NCBI GenBank assembly: GCA_030272585.1
Contig: BSYQ01000001.1
Location: forward strand, 8,323,001-8,387,000
Length of the DNA stretch: 64,000 nt
Source of the DNA: Bryopsis sp. KO-2023
Lineage: Eukaryota; Chlorophyta; Ulvophyceae; Bryopsidales; Bryopsidaceae
Direction of reading: 5' to 3'
In this document: positions 33,290 to 45,504 of the stretch, one piece after another
Layout: every line of letters begins with the position of its first letter
Position numbering within the stretch: position 1 is the first letter of the stretch
Program-made: the position numbers and the translations under genes
Notes under the pieces: generated by a model
The model's input: the letters and a program-made list of their open reading frames with translations, nothing else
What the model was told of the DNA's origin: nothing
The model's database searches: none

Positions 33290-36200
33290 ATGGCGAGGAC
33301 TAAGCCCAGTACCGGGATGACCACCCGACGGTCCGCTCAGCACCACACGAGAGCGTTCGCTGCTTCTGTCACCCCCACGCCTGGCTCCCAACCAGCCCGA
33401 GCCAAGCAGTCCAGTACTACTTCGGGGGCGTCAAAACCTGCCCCGAAAAAGCGACCCTCCACACAGAAGGCTTCCCAACCGCGCCGAACGACGACGTGGA
33501 AAAAGGTCAGTGTCTCACCCCTCGTTTCGATGAAAGCGGTCTTTTCATGACTCGATCTCTGCCTCGATCGCAGGATTGGCTAATCTGGTGGTTCGGTGAC
33601 GCCAGGTGCGAGTGTGGTGGCCTCCGACGAAAGACAAACGCAAGACTGATTTCGGAGGTGCCTATTGGCCCGCGAAGGTAACGGAACAAAGCGAGGGAGG
33701 GTTTCACGTGGAGTATGACAACGGCGACACTGAGGTGGTGGATGCGGAGAACGTGTCCCCAGCCTCTGTGCCGGTCGACTTCGGCGAAGAAAGCGTGCGT
33801 CTCCAGGTATGCAATCGTTGTCGGAAATGCTCTCGACGAACGTTACCAGGGCGCATTTTTCGGGCTGTTTTCATCGGCACGTCCGAATGTTTGTTGGACG
33901 TTTCTGTCCGGTCGTCGTTTGCGAGTGACATCTCGGTGTCGACTCGCGCAGGTCGGAGAGTATTGCGAGGTTTTCAATGACAGCAAAACGGACCCAGCTG
34001 CTTGGCTCGCGAGGGTGCAGAAGGTTGGGCGCGGGAGGTATACGGTACGACTTCCCCGCGAGTTTCGCAGATTGTTTCCAAGAGTGTGCATGATAGGGGT
34101 GATGGATCTCGACAGATTGGGGGCAGGGAGGACTGAGTTTTCCTTCGGGTTGCTAAAGGGGGGGGCCCCTTGTGTGTGGCTGTGTGGTTTCAGATCGAGT
34201 TCCCCTTCCACGACTCCCAGGATGAAGTCATAGAGGTGAGTTGATTGCAAAACGGTGGGAGGCGTCGCAGTGATTCTTCAATCTATCAGATCCGTCGACG
34301 CTCGATCATTCTGATGTGCTTTCGTTGCGCGATTTTGTGATTCGGATCTGTGGGTGCGACCACAGGAAGAGAGGATACGACGAGCGAGGGTCTACGATGA
34401 AGAAACCAGGGCCTGGAAGCTGATCAGCCCTGCACAAGAATGGGAAGAGGGGGAGGTGAGACTGGCACCCCTACCGAATCTGGCGATTGATCCGATGAAC
34501 ATCTGAGGACCATTTGATGTGTTCAAATCAAATCATCTCGATGAAAACCGACCATTGCGACTTTCTCCAAGCCCATACTTTGATCCTGAATGGAATACAT
34601 AGGTGCATGGATGCATGCTGACCCAAGGATGCATCTGAATCGCAGGTGACGTCGCCCCTGGAGCTGGAGCTCCTGACACACATGAGCGAGCTGAATGAAG
34701 CGATCAAGAAAAAGAAGCCGGTAAATAAGAGAAGACTAGTTCACCTGAGTTGCACCCAAGATCATCTTGCGATCGAATGATTGCATCAAATGATTGAAGG
34801 CAATCATCTCATTTGGATGGACATGCATGTAAATCATAATCCTATCATCGATGCTCATGAAAATGATTCGTTTTGGACAGGCCGCACAGAAGCCGAAACC
34901 AAAGCCCAAGGCTGCTCGCAAGAGTGCCACTCCTTGGCCTGCCCCCAAACGAGCTGCAGCAGAAAAGAGCGATAAAGATCAGATCGAGAAGAAGAGAAAG
35001 GTCGAGAAGGTGCTGCAAAAGCATCGGACTGATTTCTTCCCAAATTCCAAACCCTAAACACCTAACCACAACAAAATTCATCATCCCCATTTCGCGTTTT
35101 GGACCGCTTCACATCGTTAAAAAGAAACTCCTTTTCTCGACCCTGTGCGGTGGGGGTGCTCAGAGTCCAAAAAATTTGAAACTGGATAAAATAAGATTGT
35201 GACTTTATGAAAACTCGTTCAGGGTAATGGACTTAGCTGTATCTCCTGGTTTGATGTGGTTCAGTCTACTGCACTGGCTTTGGCCCCTTCGCCACCTCCG
35301 ATTTCTCCACCTCCTCAGGTGCCCGTTGCTGGCTTGGAAGGGATCGTCACGAATTCCCAAGGACAGGTTCAAATTCCCCCAGGGCTGCAACTCCAGCCAA
35401 ACCTGCTCTTGATGCACCAATTGGGCATGATGATGCCAAATCTCCCAGGTGTGTAGCCCAGACATTACCAGTGCCAAATTATTTTTATTCTTCCAGTTTT
35501 TGTTCATGGGGGACGGGTGGGAGGTTTTGTTTTGTTTTGTTTTTTTGGGGGGGGGGTTCAACCAGGTGCAGCCATGGCACCACAAACTGACTTTGGAGAG
35601 GTCTCCTCATCGCTTCTCCAGAAAGCATGGTTTAGGATTGAACCTTGCCCCTTGTTTATACAAGCTTATGTACTGGTTTTTACACATTCCTGACATTCTT
35701 TGATTTTCAGATGCTGGTGCTCCACCTGGTTTGGCACCGAAGCCCAAGAGGAAGAAAGATATGAATGCTCCCAAGAAGGGTAAGACAGCATATGTTGTTT
35801 TCATGGAGAAGCATCGACCGCTGATCAAGCAGAACGAGCCGGACGTCCTGCCCCAAAACATCATGAGCAGGATCGGCGAGCTCTGGTCAAATGTTTCGCC
35901 AGAGGAAAGGGAGGAGTGCGAAAAAGCTGCGGAGCAAGACCGTGAACGCTACAACAAAGAGATGGAATCCTATGTGCCTCCACCAGAGGACGAGCTCACC
36001 GAAAAACCCACCAAGCGGAGAAGGAGAGTCGACACTGGGCATCCGAAGAAGCCTCTGAGTGCATACTTGCTGTTTTCGAAGGAATTCAGGGCATCCCTGA
36101 AATCGGTGCCGTTTTCAGAAGCGACCAAGACGACTGCGAAGGCTTGGAAAGAGCTGAAACCAGAGGAATTGAAAAAGTGGGATGAAATTGCCGCGATCGA

Positions 36201-37174
36201 GAAATCCAAGTATGACAAAGAAAAGGAAGAATTTGATGCAAAAGTTGCACAGAGACAGAAAGAACAGCAACAGCAGCACCAGGCAGCGGTAGGTGTAGAT
36301 TTCTCAACAAAAAAAGAAACAATCAATCCAATGGACAGAAACTCCCCACTTTTTCCCCCCCTCATTTTTTCTTCTTTCTTTTTGAGGCATAATTTTCTTT
36401 TTCGGATGGAGATCCGAGTATGAAGAGAATACCAAAATCCCTTTTCGATTTTCAACGATTGTCAAGAAACTGTTCAATACCCTCTCATCTAGACTGCGAT
36501 TTGAAGGAAAAGCAGCGCAATGGATCCACCAACACTCATCTGCAAGATTTGTTTTGGCAATTTTTCCACAAGTACGCTTTTTCATTTTGGATTTTCTCTC
36601 TGATTCCCTTTTTTTTTCTCTCTCTTCCCTGTTCTTCGAACAAAAGTTGTTACAGAGCTTGTCAGCCCTGACCTCATCATCGCTGCCTTTTGCTCTGGGC
36701 TCCGGCTCCCCCGGAGGGGCAGCCCAAGTCCCCCTTCTCAACACCACCATCAGAGACACTCTCAGCCGGCTGGACCTGGTCAAAACCAGACAGACCATCC
36801 TTCGAACCTTCACCCAGGAAGCCTTCTATTTGTTGTGCGATGTCTGGCGTGAGGGGTCCCTGGTGGTGGGGGATGCTATCAGAGCTTACCACGCGCACAT
36901 CGCCGGGAGGGAGAGGCGCCCCGACTGGAGGGGCTTCTTTGTGAGCGTGTTTGGAGTCGAAAAGATGACCTCGCTGCTGAAACCAGAGAAATCTGAGAAA
37001 CCCACCCCTGCTGCTTCCGAAATCGAAGAGGGGTCTAAAGACGAGGGCAAAGAGGGGGGAGCCGACAAGCCAGTTGCGGAAGTCAAAGAGCCAGCGGGTG
37101 AAAAAGAAGAAGAGGCCGAAAAAGTAAAAGAACAGGAGGTCCAACCCGAACCCGAAAAAACCAAAAAGTCTTAG
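33290..37174 (+). CDS. Chromatin protein: tandem FMRP-type agenet/Tudor plus two HMG boxes
   Basis: Ten exons: 33290-33505, 33606-33806, 33952-34044, 34194-34235, 34366-34455, 34646-34720, 34881-35000, 35265-35448, 35711-36288 and 36656-37174. They total 2118 bases, 705 residues, phases consistent. Residues 1-72 are basic and Ser/Thr/Pro-rich. Residues about 73-200 hold two agenet/Tudor modules; the second (VGEYCEVFNDSKTDPAAWLARV … EERIRRARV) closely follows the FMRP/FXR agenet pattern. A Lys-rich linker and a Pro/Gln/Leu-rich stretch lead to HMG box 1 (about 360-430, APKKGKTAYVVFMEKHR) and box 2 (about 450-520, HPKKPLSAYLLFSKEFR). A C-terminal helical region and an acidic Glu/Lys tail close it. 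Agenets read methylated lysines and HMG boxes bend DNA, so a nuclear chromatin role is likely. The exon-7 donor is weak and could be nine bases further. Confidence 0.88.
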
Positions 37175-38221
37175 GCGTCAGGATAGGGATTGGGAAAAAA
37201 AAAGAAAAAAGCAAAGGAAAGGAAAGAAAAAATATTGTGGGGAGAGAGAGAGACAGAGAGGGGGGGGGGGTGAGATGTGTATTTTTGTTTGTATTTCCTG
37301 AGAGATATAATACATAATATTGTGGGAGGGGGGCTGCAGGGGAACCAAAAAAAAAAAGGGGAAAAAAAAAAAGCAGGGTTAGGGTGTGGGGATGTATAAA
37401 TTGTTATCGATTAGAGTACAAGATAACTTATTTTTCAATGGAAGGGATTTGTGGGGGGAAGATTGCAGGTGATGAGACGCATGTGCTATTCTTAGTAAAA
37501 GTAGGGTGGGAAAAAAAAAAGAGGAGTCTCTGTTCAGTGTAAACAGTTGCACCAAAGGGGTCTTCTCTTCAGCATTTTTCTTTGGTATTCACGTATTTCA
37601 CTTTGTTGTGTTGTCCATGGGCTGCTGTAATTCATTCGAGACCTGCGTAGAGCGATTTTTCCATCAAATAAATGAGCGAGGAAGCAGAGACACCAATCCT
37701 GGCTCCAAAAACAATGAACTGCTGCCCAACCCGGCCCTCCATTGGCTTTTTTTTATGCTGGGACAGATGCGATGCTTCTGCAGAGCCATATGAAGATCAG
37801 CCAGCTTTGATTATTGAACAGAACCCAGCAGCATGTCTATTCTTTTCCACTTGAAAAAGAAAAAGAATAGGAAAAAAATCCTCCAGTTTTGTTGCCCTTC
37901 TCTTTCTTGCCACTTTTGCTTCTTTCCATTTCGTCTGCACTTTTCCGGTGTTTGATTTCCGATCTGCCTGACTTTCTGGAATCGTCACACCCACAGCAGG
38001 CCTTCAATTTCTCCTGAATGAGTGCTAAAATCTCCAGCCTTGTACCTACATCCTTTTTCAGTAATAGATAATACATTTATTTTTCAACGTTTTATTTATT
38101 TGCTACCCAACCTACCCACACATATAGCACCTCCATCATTTTCTTCGCCTTTTTGTAAGGGCTTTTTTAGGGACCATCACATGTTGAAAAGACCACAACC
38201 AAGAAAACCAAGTAAAAAACA
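37175..38221. other. 3' flank, G-rich low complexity, no firm gene
   Basis: 37190-37370 contains A and G runs (a GGGGGGGGGG run at 37261-37270). A minus-strand frame at 37837-38076 (MYYLLLKKDVGTRLEILALIQEKLKACCGCDD…) is rich in Lys/Glu/Ser and could be a small gene or terminal exon. Nothing else supports it. Confidence 0.35.
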
Positions 38222-39218
38222 AGCGTTTCGGAAACTGATTTGGTTGCATAAACTCTCAGCCCTTGGTTCACCTCAAGCTTTGAGGGGGGCAGATGGGGGT
38301 GGGAGGTTATGACAAGAAAAGGAAAAAAATATATAGTTTTAGCATTAGCTTTGCATTTTCTTATTTGTCTTAAGAGACTGGAAGAATTTTGAAAATGTGG
38401 ATCCAAACAATAGTGTAAATCATTGCCCTCAAAAAAAATGTTTGTATTTCTTGTGCGAGAACAGCATTCATTGTATGGCTGCAAACATATCAGAAATCGA
38501 TTTGCTTCACATCCATATTCTGATATTTCTGCCTTCGTATTTTTTTTAGATGGAAAGTTAAGCATGGCTGGTGTAAATCAATACTGTGTGGCGACTGCCT
38601 GTGGTTTTGATACTTTTGCTGAACTCTCACAACTGCATCACAGAAAGACATCCAGCTTTTTTTTTCAGGCCTAGCTAACCCCCTCTCTCCCTCGAGCGGT
38701 GTTTCATTTCCTCATTGGATTCTTGCAAACCCAAACAGTTTCTGGTGAGGCATGATGTTGCCTTAAGAAATTCTACTCTCTTTTTTTTCACACCCATGGT
38801 GACAGATCGAACATATCCATAGGGCAGTTGGGGATGAATCAAATCAAGCATCAAGGTTCAATCCAAAAACCCCTGGTCAATACTAAGGATACCCAAGCAG
38901 TTGTAGGTTGTGTCAGAATGTAAAAATTATCGCCAATAAGTTACAACACAATTATCGGGATTTATAAATACCCATTCATGTCGATTCCTGCGATTTCATT
39001 AAAATTTTCAAGCATGCAAATAACTCCCCCCCTCCTCCTTCAAACAACACCTGGATCAAATCTTCTGGTCAATGTCCCATATAAGATGTTAATGGCGATT
39101 TCATGGGATGGTGGTTTTGCATGTCCAAATGCATCATCAGGGGGTGCATCCCTGTCGGAGGTCATCCATGGATCCCTGATCTACCATCAGGGTAATTGAT
39201 TCAATTAACCAAATTTAG
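38222..39218 (+). repeat. Inverted dispersed repeat, arm A
   Basis: The reverse complement of this stretch is found at 48305-49545. Shared landmarks include CTCAGCCCTTGGTTCACCTC near 38257, the segment at 38400-38520, and 38978-39199, which translates to nearly the same 70 residues in both arms. The ends are sharp (GAAACTGATTTGGTTGCATAA left, CCAAATTTAGAGAA right). No terminal inverted repeats or transposase were seen, so the class is unknown. Confidence 0.9.
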
Positions 39219-39882
39219 AGAAAAGACAGTGAGATGGACCCAGAAGGGAACAAACGCGCTGATGTGAGTTTTCCTTGGATGACAGAATAGAGGTATGTTC
39301 TCTTGCCTTCACCTTTTTTTTGGTGCTTTGTGCGATGAATCCACAGTAATGGGGACACGGCTTCGGAGTTCTTTATAGGTGTTTCCCTCAGTAGAAAGGG
39401 ATTATACTGCTGTAGTTGGTTGGTGTCAGGATATCTGGGTCATCAATGAGTTGCATTTGAAGATCAACTCATGGATGGCATGCAGTTTTTGTTCCAGGTT
39501 GTTGGGATGGTTGAGATAAGGGGCAGTAGGAAAACAAAAAAAGTTGGGGAACCGGTCTTCTTGTCAAGTTTAATACTGACATTTTGCTTAAAGAGTGTTG
39601 ATGAATCCAATCAGCCATGAAAATCCAACAGCTTGGGCTGGGCAGCGATCGAGATATACTCCAGTGTGATGAGGGATAAGCATGTCTGTTCAATGGCTCC
39701 AAAAGGAGCTACATAGATTGGGATTCCAAGAATGAATTTACATGCAAGTCTTGTATGTCAATTATCATTAATGTTTATACACAATATTTTTAATCATCAT
39801 TGTTTCCTTGAAGCTATAATTATTTATATCTTTTTGCCTTTGTTGTACTTGTATTTTTTAGAATTGTTTCACTTTTTTTCAG

Positions 39883-40020
39883 CAAACAATAACGACACCT
39901 GCCCACCCCCACTCATTTCATCCCTTGTCTACATTTCATGGCCAATTTTGACACAGAAATATATTTTCCCCCCCTGCAAACTCTCCCCAAAAGTTCTTGA
40001 AAACTTGATTTGAATATTTG
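39883..40020 (+). repeat. Dispersed segment, inverted copy at 54268-54420
   Basis: The segment starting CAGCAAACAATAACGACACC and running through the C-rich tract to AATATTTGCTGG matches the reverse complement of 54268-54420 with modest divergence. Function and class are unknown. Confidence 0.8.
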
Positions 40021-40420
40021 CTGGTAGGAAAACGTATTTCGGGTGCGTTTCTTTTTTGCAGGGCTGCACCAATATGATGAAACAGAAACGAAAGAAAGGA
40101 AAATCAAAAAGAAAAAAATATATTTGAGCTTGTGAACCAAACACTGCTGTTGATAAAAAAAAGCTACTCGTTTGAGTACCATCTGGTGATCACCATCCAA
40201 AGAAAAAGTTTGTACTTCTACTTAGCTTTGGGGTTTTGGGGAATCTAGGTTTTCAAAGGTTCTGTTTTTTCTGTCTTTTTTTTGTATTTCATGGCATCTT
40301 TGTGTGGTGTCTTTCTGGGTGTTTCGTTGAGTAATTTGGAGCATCTTTTTTTACAAAGGATGCCATTCTTGGGGGGTTACTAAAGAGCTGTGCATGGTTT
40401 GGTTTGGGAAAGAGAATTAT

Positions 40421-40461
40421 GGGATCTGTTATAACGACCCAACGTCGTTATAACAGATCCC
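40421..40461. repeat. Perfect 18 bp inverted repeat with 5-base loop
   Basis: Arms GGGATCTGTTATAACGAC and its exact complement are separated by CCAAC. The word ATAACAGATCCCAATC recurs in direct orientation near 40587. It may be a terminator-like hairpin, a protein site or a transposon scar. Confidence 0.85.
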
Positions 40462-41634
40462 AATCGGAATGAGGCTGTATAGTATAGATCTGGGTTTGTA
40501 GTACAGATCTGTCTAGTGGTTTAGGATATATTGAGAACAATCTGGTGTTTGAACTGTCTTTTGTAACCTTCTCGTTCTCCTCAATATAACAGATCCCAAT
40601 CAGGAAAAAAAAAAAAAAAAAAAAGAATCCATATTTCTCTCAGTGTGGATTTTTGTTGGCACGTAATTTTATAGAGTGTGTTGGCTTTTTGTTTCCTCTG
40701 CTTTGCTGCTATTCGTGGATAGAATTTGAAATCTAGATGATTCTGCTCCAAAAAATGGAAATAAGGTTAAATCCTGTGGGCAAAATGATGGTCAAAATAA
40801 AATATGCTGCTTGTGTTTCAGTTTCTGTTGGGTTCTGTTGGTGTGGCTTGTTATGGGGGCTGATGGGGTTGGTATGTTCTTTCTACTTTTATTTATTTAT
40901 GTTTTGGGCTGTGCAGTATGTTTTTTTGGATTGTGTGGTTCAGTTTTGCTTAAAAAAGCGAAAAAAAAAAAAGCCGCTTTGGTATGATCTTTTTGTCTCG
41001 GAAGATTTTAAACTTATTTAGAAGGGAATTTCTTTCTCCAAATCTTACATCTCAAAAACACCACCAAAAATGTGACAATGTATGGGAGAGCATGGAGGGA
41101 ACAGATTTGAATGCACTTCCATGGTAATGATGGACTGGGGCTTCTCTTCATTTCGTTCACCACTGTTTTTTCGATGCACATGGTGCGAGGGTGAATTAAG
41201 ATTACTCATCCAGAGGGAGGTCAGCAGCAAGAACACACTCAGTTCGTTTGCATTCGTATGACCCCACTGTTGGATCACACACAAACAGAAATCCTGCCAA
41301 GATACGAATGGGTGGTGTTGTACCTTTTTCGTCGGGGGGTTCCCAACTGTTTTTCACTGAGTACCTTTTTCTTAGTTGTTTCTGTTCATCTAGATATTTC
41401 TAAAACAAAAAATAGAATTTTTGTCGACTCCTCGAAAAGGATTATTGGAAAAAAATTATAATGCGAATACTAAAAATGTGACAGTAAGAAGGTTCGTTTT
41501 GAAGAGAACACATTTAAATGGAGCTTTAAAATTTTCTACTAGACCAAAATTTACGATTCAAATTTTTTTGTCATGGTCTGATTTTGGAAGGCAATCAATC
41601 AAGAGACATTATTATTAGGTTAAATTGAGGGTTG

Positions 41635-42562
41635 CCTGTTGTGAACTCAAAAGGTGCCAATTACTCTGAGGATTTGCTGATGGAAATCGCTGCAAAGGAG
41701 TCCATGTACACGGAGCGGCGTGCCAAATACATGGAAGGATTCCTGGAAATCCCTGGGGATGCAAAAGTCGGTGGCATCCAAATATGAGGCACAATTGTTT
41801 TGATTTTCATGGGGTGAAATTCGGGTTGTAATAGTAGGCAAGCTTTGTTCAACAAATGCGAAAAAAACAAAAAACAAAAAAAAACGGAGAGTCGATGGCC
41901 ACAAGTTGGCAGAATGATTTGAGAGAGAGAGAAAGAAAATGGGGGGTTCCTTTACTTACGTTTATGACAGTTTCGAATGCACCCCCCCCCCATGCTGGTT
42001 GGAAAACCCTCGAATTCCGTGTGGATTCGTTGAGAAATGAAAATCAGGGGGGACTCTTGCCGTGGCCTGTTAGGGTCAGCGAAAAGTGGGGGAACAAACT
42101 GGGATGGAGTTTTCCTTAGAAAGAGAGGACAGTTGTGACGGGGGGGGAGTTCTTTTCTGGCTCCAGTCATGCATATTGTGAGTTTGTGAGTGCCGTGGCC
42201 AACATCAGGAATTTTCGTTCTTGGATGTTCCAATAATTTTTCAGATTGTGGTTTTGGGTGGGAATATTCCTGTCTCAAGGACAAGCAGTTATTCTTCAGG
42301 GGGGGGGGGGGGAGTTTCTGTTTTCATCCATTTAAGTAAAGAGAGAAGAGTTTGGGAACCGTGGAAATTAAGACTGCAGGAGTGAGATGTATATGTACAT
42401 GTGCGTGCGTGTGTGCACTGGAAGTTTTGTGTGTAATCCCACCCCCCAAGGCTATTTTTTTTGTCCCGGTGTTCATCTTGCAAGCCAACGGTACGAAATT
42501 GCAAGCTATCGAATCAACAATAACTGCATCATTAATGCCTGATTCGATAGAAGGGCAGGTGC
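41635..42562 (+). CDS. Two isolated putative exons of an unknown gene
   Basis: About 41645-41769 reads NSKGANYSEDLLMEIAAKES…MEGFLEIPGDAK and ends near a GTCGGT donor. 42471-42562 reads through ANGTKLQAIESTITASLMPD and ends at GGGCAG|GTGCAG. Both look like real coding sequence (charged and helical, preceded by AG) but no family is recognised and the join is not proven. The CACTA element begins 55 bases after the second, so the gene may be interrupted. Confidence 0.3.
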
Positions 42563-43396
42563 AGGAACAGTAGGAGGAAAAGGATGGATAAACTGAGTCA
42601 GGACCAAGAGGTACCATCACTAGTAAAAAAACGCCTAAAAAACACACTTTTTAAAGTGTGTATTCATATCGAAAAATTGTGTTTTGTTGTGTATTTTTCG
42701 GAAATTGTGTATCTGAAAAATTGTGTAACACAATTAAAACCGTGTATTCTTGACCGCTTTTCGTGTATTTAATTGTGTATTCTAAGGGTTTTAATTGTGT
42801 ATCTCCGTGTATTTACAGGAAATTGTGTATGTTCCTGGTGTCCATGAAAATGTGTATTTAAAGTGTGTCTTCTTGTGTACAGCGACGGGAGATTTGGTGA
42901 TCACTCGAAAGTGTGTATTTAATTGTGTCTTTCTGTGTAGGTGAACGGGAGATTTGTTGGGCATGGGAAATTGTGTATTCAAGTGTGTATTTATGTGTAT
43001 GACAACTGGGATTGTGTATTTCTGTAGTGAAACCGGAGATATTCTTTCAAAACAATTTACAAAGATTGAATCCACTAGCCAAAAACCACCACCACCCAAC
43101 TCACAAGATCCACAACACCCCTGCTCCAAACTTTTCGAGTCAAAAGCACTCGACAGAGGCGGAGCTGGCAAAACTGCAATGACCCTCTAAGACAGAAGCC
43201 TCTTCGGATTCCTTCGCTTCCAGAGCGATTCCAATCACTCCAATATGGAGGCCCTCCTTTCCCAAGCTTGTGCAAGGACTTGCTGTCAAACAGGGTCATT
43301 GGAGGGATCAGCCAATGATCCCCCCAGCCCCCCTCCTCCACACACACACTATCTCCTCTTCTGTTTTCCCATAACATGGTGCTGATTGGTTTCTAG

Positions 43397-43608
43397 AGCA
43401 AACAGTGTTATCGACAAAGCTCGAAACGGTGGGATCGTCCAAGGAGTCGGTGCTACAAGGGCTGGATGTTTTGGAGTCGGTGGAGGGGATTCATGGCCTT
43501 TCGGCCTGGGAGGGGCTTCTCATCCTCCATGCAACAGTTGTCAAGCTAGGTCATTCGGAACTGAATTGGCCTGGGAGGGCCACCTATTCACAAACACAGA
43601 TGGATAGC
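43397..43608 (+). CDS. Exon-like piece inside the CACTA element (plus strand)
   Basis: An open 70-residue stretch (…KLETVGSSKESVLQGLDVLESVEGIHG…) lies between acceptor TTTCTAG and donor AGC|GTGAGT. No domain was recognised. It could be a captured host exon or a piece of an element gene. Minus-strand exon-like pieces lie nearby. Confidence 0.35.
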
Positions 43609-44840
43609 GTGAGTACAGCTGCAACCTTGGGGAAAAGACGAAGGGAATAGTGAACGTACGTCGGGGAAAGACCTTTTCCTTCTACTCACCACAGTAAGCG
43701 TTGCAGTGTAAGTTGTACATCCAACCCAGCCTGTGGCAGCCAGGGTTGGGACAGTAACTAGGTCCAACAGGTTCTCTGGTATTTTGCATTGGCCAGGATT
43801 CTGTGCCAATCGCACGACCAACCGAATTGTTGGGCTGATTTTTTTTCTAGGGACACTTTTCACCGACCTTTTCACTGGTAGTGTAGGTAGAAACCACACC
43901 ACACTTCTTTTTTACAGGAAGGATTCTCTGATCAGCAAAAAGTTGCGTTGCGTAATAGGACTAAAAAGGCAGGACATCTGCATCAATCTTTTTGTAAGCT
44001 TTTTTATTGAACCCAGCAGATTTCACATCAAAAAATATTCCAAGTGTACAAGGGACTTGTATGAATGTCTCTCACACACAAATATATCTCTTCAGCTGAC
44101 CAATTAGGAAGAACATACCTTGGACAACGAAGCAACCGACAAGCTCACTTGTGTTAGAATCCCAGTGGATGATGGCGGCTATTTCTTCGGGGCTTCTCCA
44201 ATTTTTGAATAGAAGGGGATTGGAAACAGGAGTATTGACTCTGCATTTCCTAGTGCTTTTCCCACTGCTTTCTCTCTCTGCCTTTCGAGTGGTGGTTGCC
44301 TGGGCGGCCTCTTTTTCAGCCTGAAATACAAAAAACAGATTGCTGGGAAGTAAAGAATCACGTTTTGAACATCACCAAAATAGTTGATTAGATTAACTGT
44401 TAATACCAATACAAAAGTAGTGTGAAAATACAGAAAAAGTATCCAACACTCTTACCAAGCCAAGCACACTCCGACCAAGGAAAGGCAGCGATTAAATCTG
44501 ACGACCCCAGGGTTTCGATCTCGGTTGTCGGCCCCCCCCCCGCCCGTCAGTAAGCATGGTCGTGTGCGTTGGGCGCTTCGTTTATGATCTCGCGTTCCTC
44601 TTCTAAAAAAAAAATGAAGAGCACGGTACAACAGCACAGCACTCCGCCCTACCTGTTCACTCAAACTGAGCACGTCCTCAGTTCCGTCCGCGCGTCTTTT
44701 TCTCACGTCCAGCGCCAGCGCCAACGCCAACGCATGGGAACCTCGGCCCGCAATCACATCACGCTTGCGATCTGACAAGGAAAAGTACGGCTGATCCAGC
44801 AAGATACACAATTTTGTCTTCATGAAATCATGAAACGGAA
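43540..44840 (-). CDS. Exon-like series inside the CACTA element (minus strand)
   Basis: Right to left: about 44655-44840 (…DVRKRRADGTEDVLSLSEQ, donor GTAGGG); about 44460-44600, which needs a frame change; 44119-44320 (AEKEAAQATTTRKAERESS … IAAIIHWDSNTSELVGCFVVQ, donor GTATGT); and 43690-43757, a short exon with CPNPGC-x10-C-x3-C that looks like part of a zinc-binding fold, donor GTGAGT. It may end at a TAG near 43550. The family is not recognised. This could be an element-encoded gene or captured host exons. Confidence 0.35.
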
Positions 44841-44989
44841 AGCTACACACAAATACACGCAAATACACAGTTTTTCTTGCTGAAATCATGGTACAACGGA
44901 AAGCTACACGCAAATACACACAAATACACAATTAAAAACTGTGTTCAAATTTGAAATTGTGTTTTCTAGCGTGTTTTTTACTAGTGCAT

Positions 44990-45504
44990 TGTCCTGCGAT
45001 CTGCAACCTCACCCTTCCAGAAACCCACTGAGCATTGCTTATACTTCCGAATGACCATTTTGCTTGCAGATCAGATGATTGTCCCTCATAATGGGCTTAC
45101 TGGTTTAGACTGGCTGTGTGGGTGGAGTCCGACTGATCATAGCTTACAGTCTGTCAGAAAACGAATCAGTGATTTCCTACTGATGCTTGAATTGGGACTC
45201 AGCACCAATTGAAGTCAAAATGCCCCAGTACCCCAGATTTCTTCCAACACCTTACTGGCACTCACAAAAAACATGACAGTTCTTGGAAACAGCCACCTTG
45301 CTGACATCTAGTTTGAATAAAAAAATAAAAAAATCCTCCCTTTCGCTCCCCCTTCAATATCCATGCGGGTTCACTCAAACTTTCATGCAAGCTCCATAAT
45401 ATTCAGCCAACAACGCAAGAAAAACCCAAAGTCGCGAAGCGAAAAAGAAAAAAAAACATGCATGCATGCATGAAAAAACCCATAAAAACATGTGCCCTAC
45501 CTAC
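44990..45504. other. Intergenic, with one dispersed repeat
   Basis: About 45066-45165 matches the reverse complement of about 54940-55045 (core GGCTGTGTGGGTGGAGTCCG). A (CATG)n run lies at 45456-45471. No gene was seen. Confidence 0.5.

Larger units (their letters stand above)
39219..41634. other. Non-coding, AT-rich
   Basis: No exon with support. It includes the dispersed segment at 39883-40020, a perfect small palindrome at 40421-40461 and an A run at 40605-40624. Several short open frames are rich in Phe/Leu/Ile, as expected from AT-rich non-coding DNA. Confidence 0.5.
42618..44986. mobile_element. CACTA (EnSpm) DNA transposon, complete ends, non-autonomous
   Basis: The left end CACTAGTAAAAAAACGCC and right end GCGTGTTTTTTACTAGTG form inverted repeats beginning with CACTA. 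The trinucleotide CAT flanks both sides (42615-42617 and 44987-44989), the 3 bp target duplication of this superfamily. The subterminal zones (42640-43025 and 44830-44965) are packed with GTGTATTT-type words in both orientations, the usual transposase-binding repeats. The 2369 bp interior has no recognisable DDE transposase but carries exon-like pieces with good splice sites, so it resembles gene-carrying Pack-CACTA copies. Clean ends and an intact target duplication suggest a recent insertion. Confidence 0.92.

Noticed and set aside
37506-37793. 95-codon plus-strand frame after the HMG gene
   Set aside because: Phe/Cys-rich composition in 3'-flank low-complexity DNA; no support.
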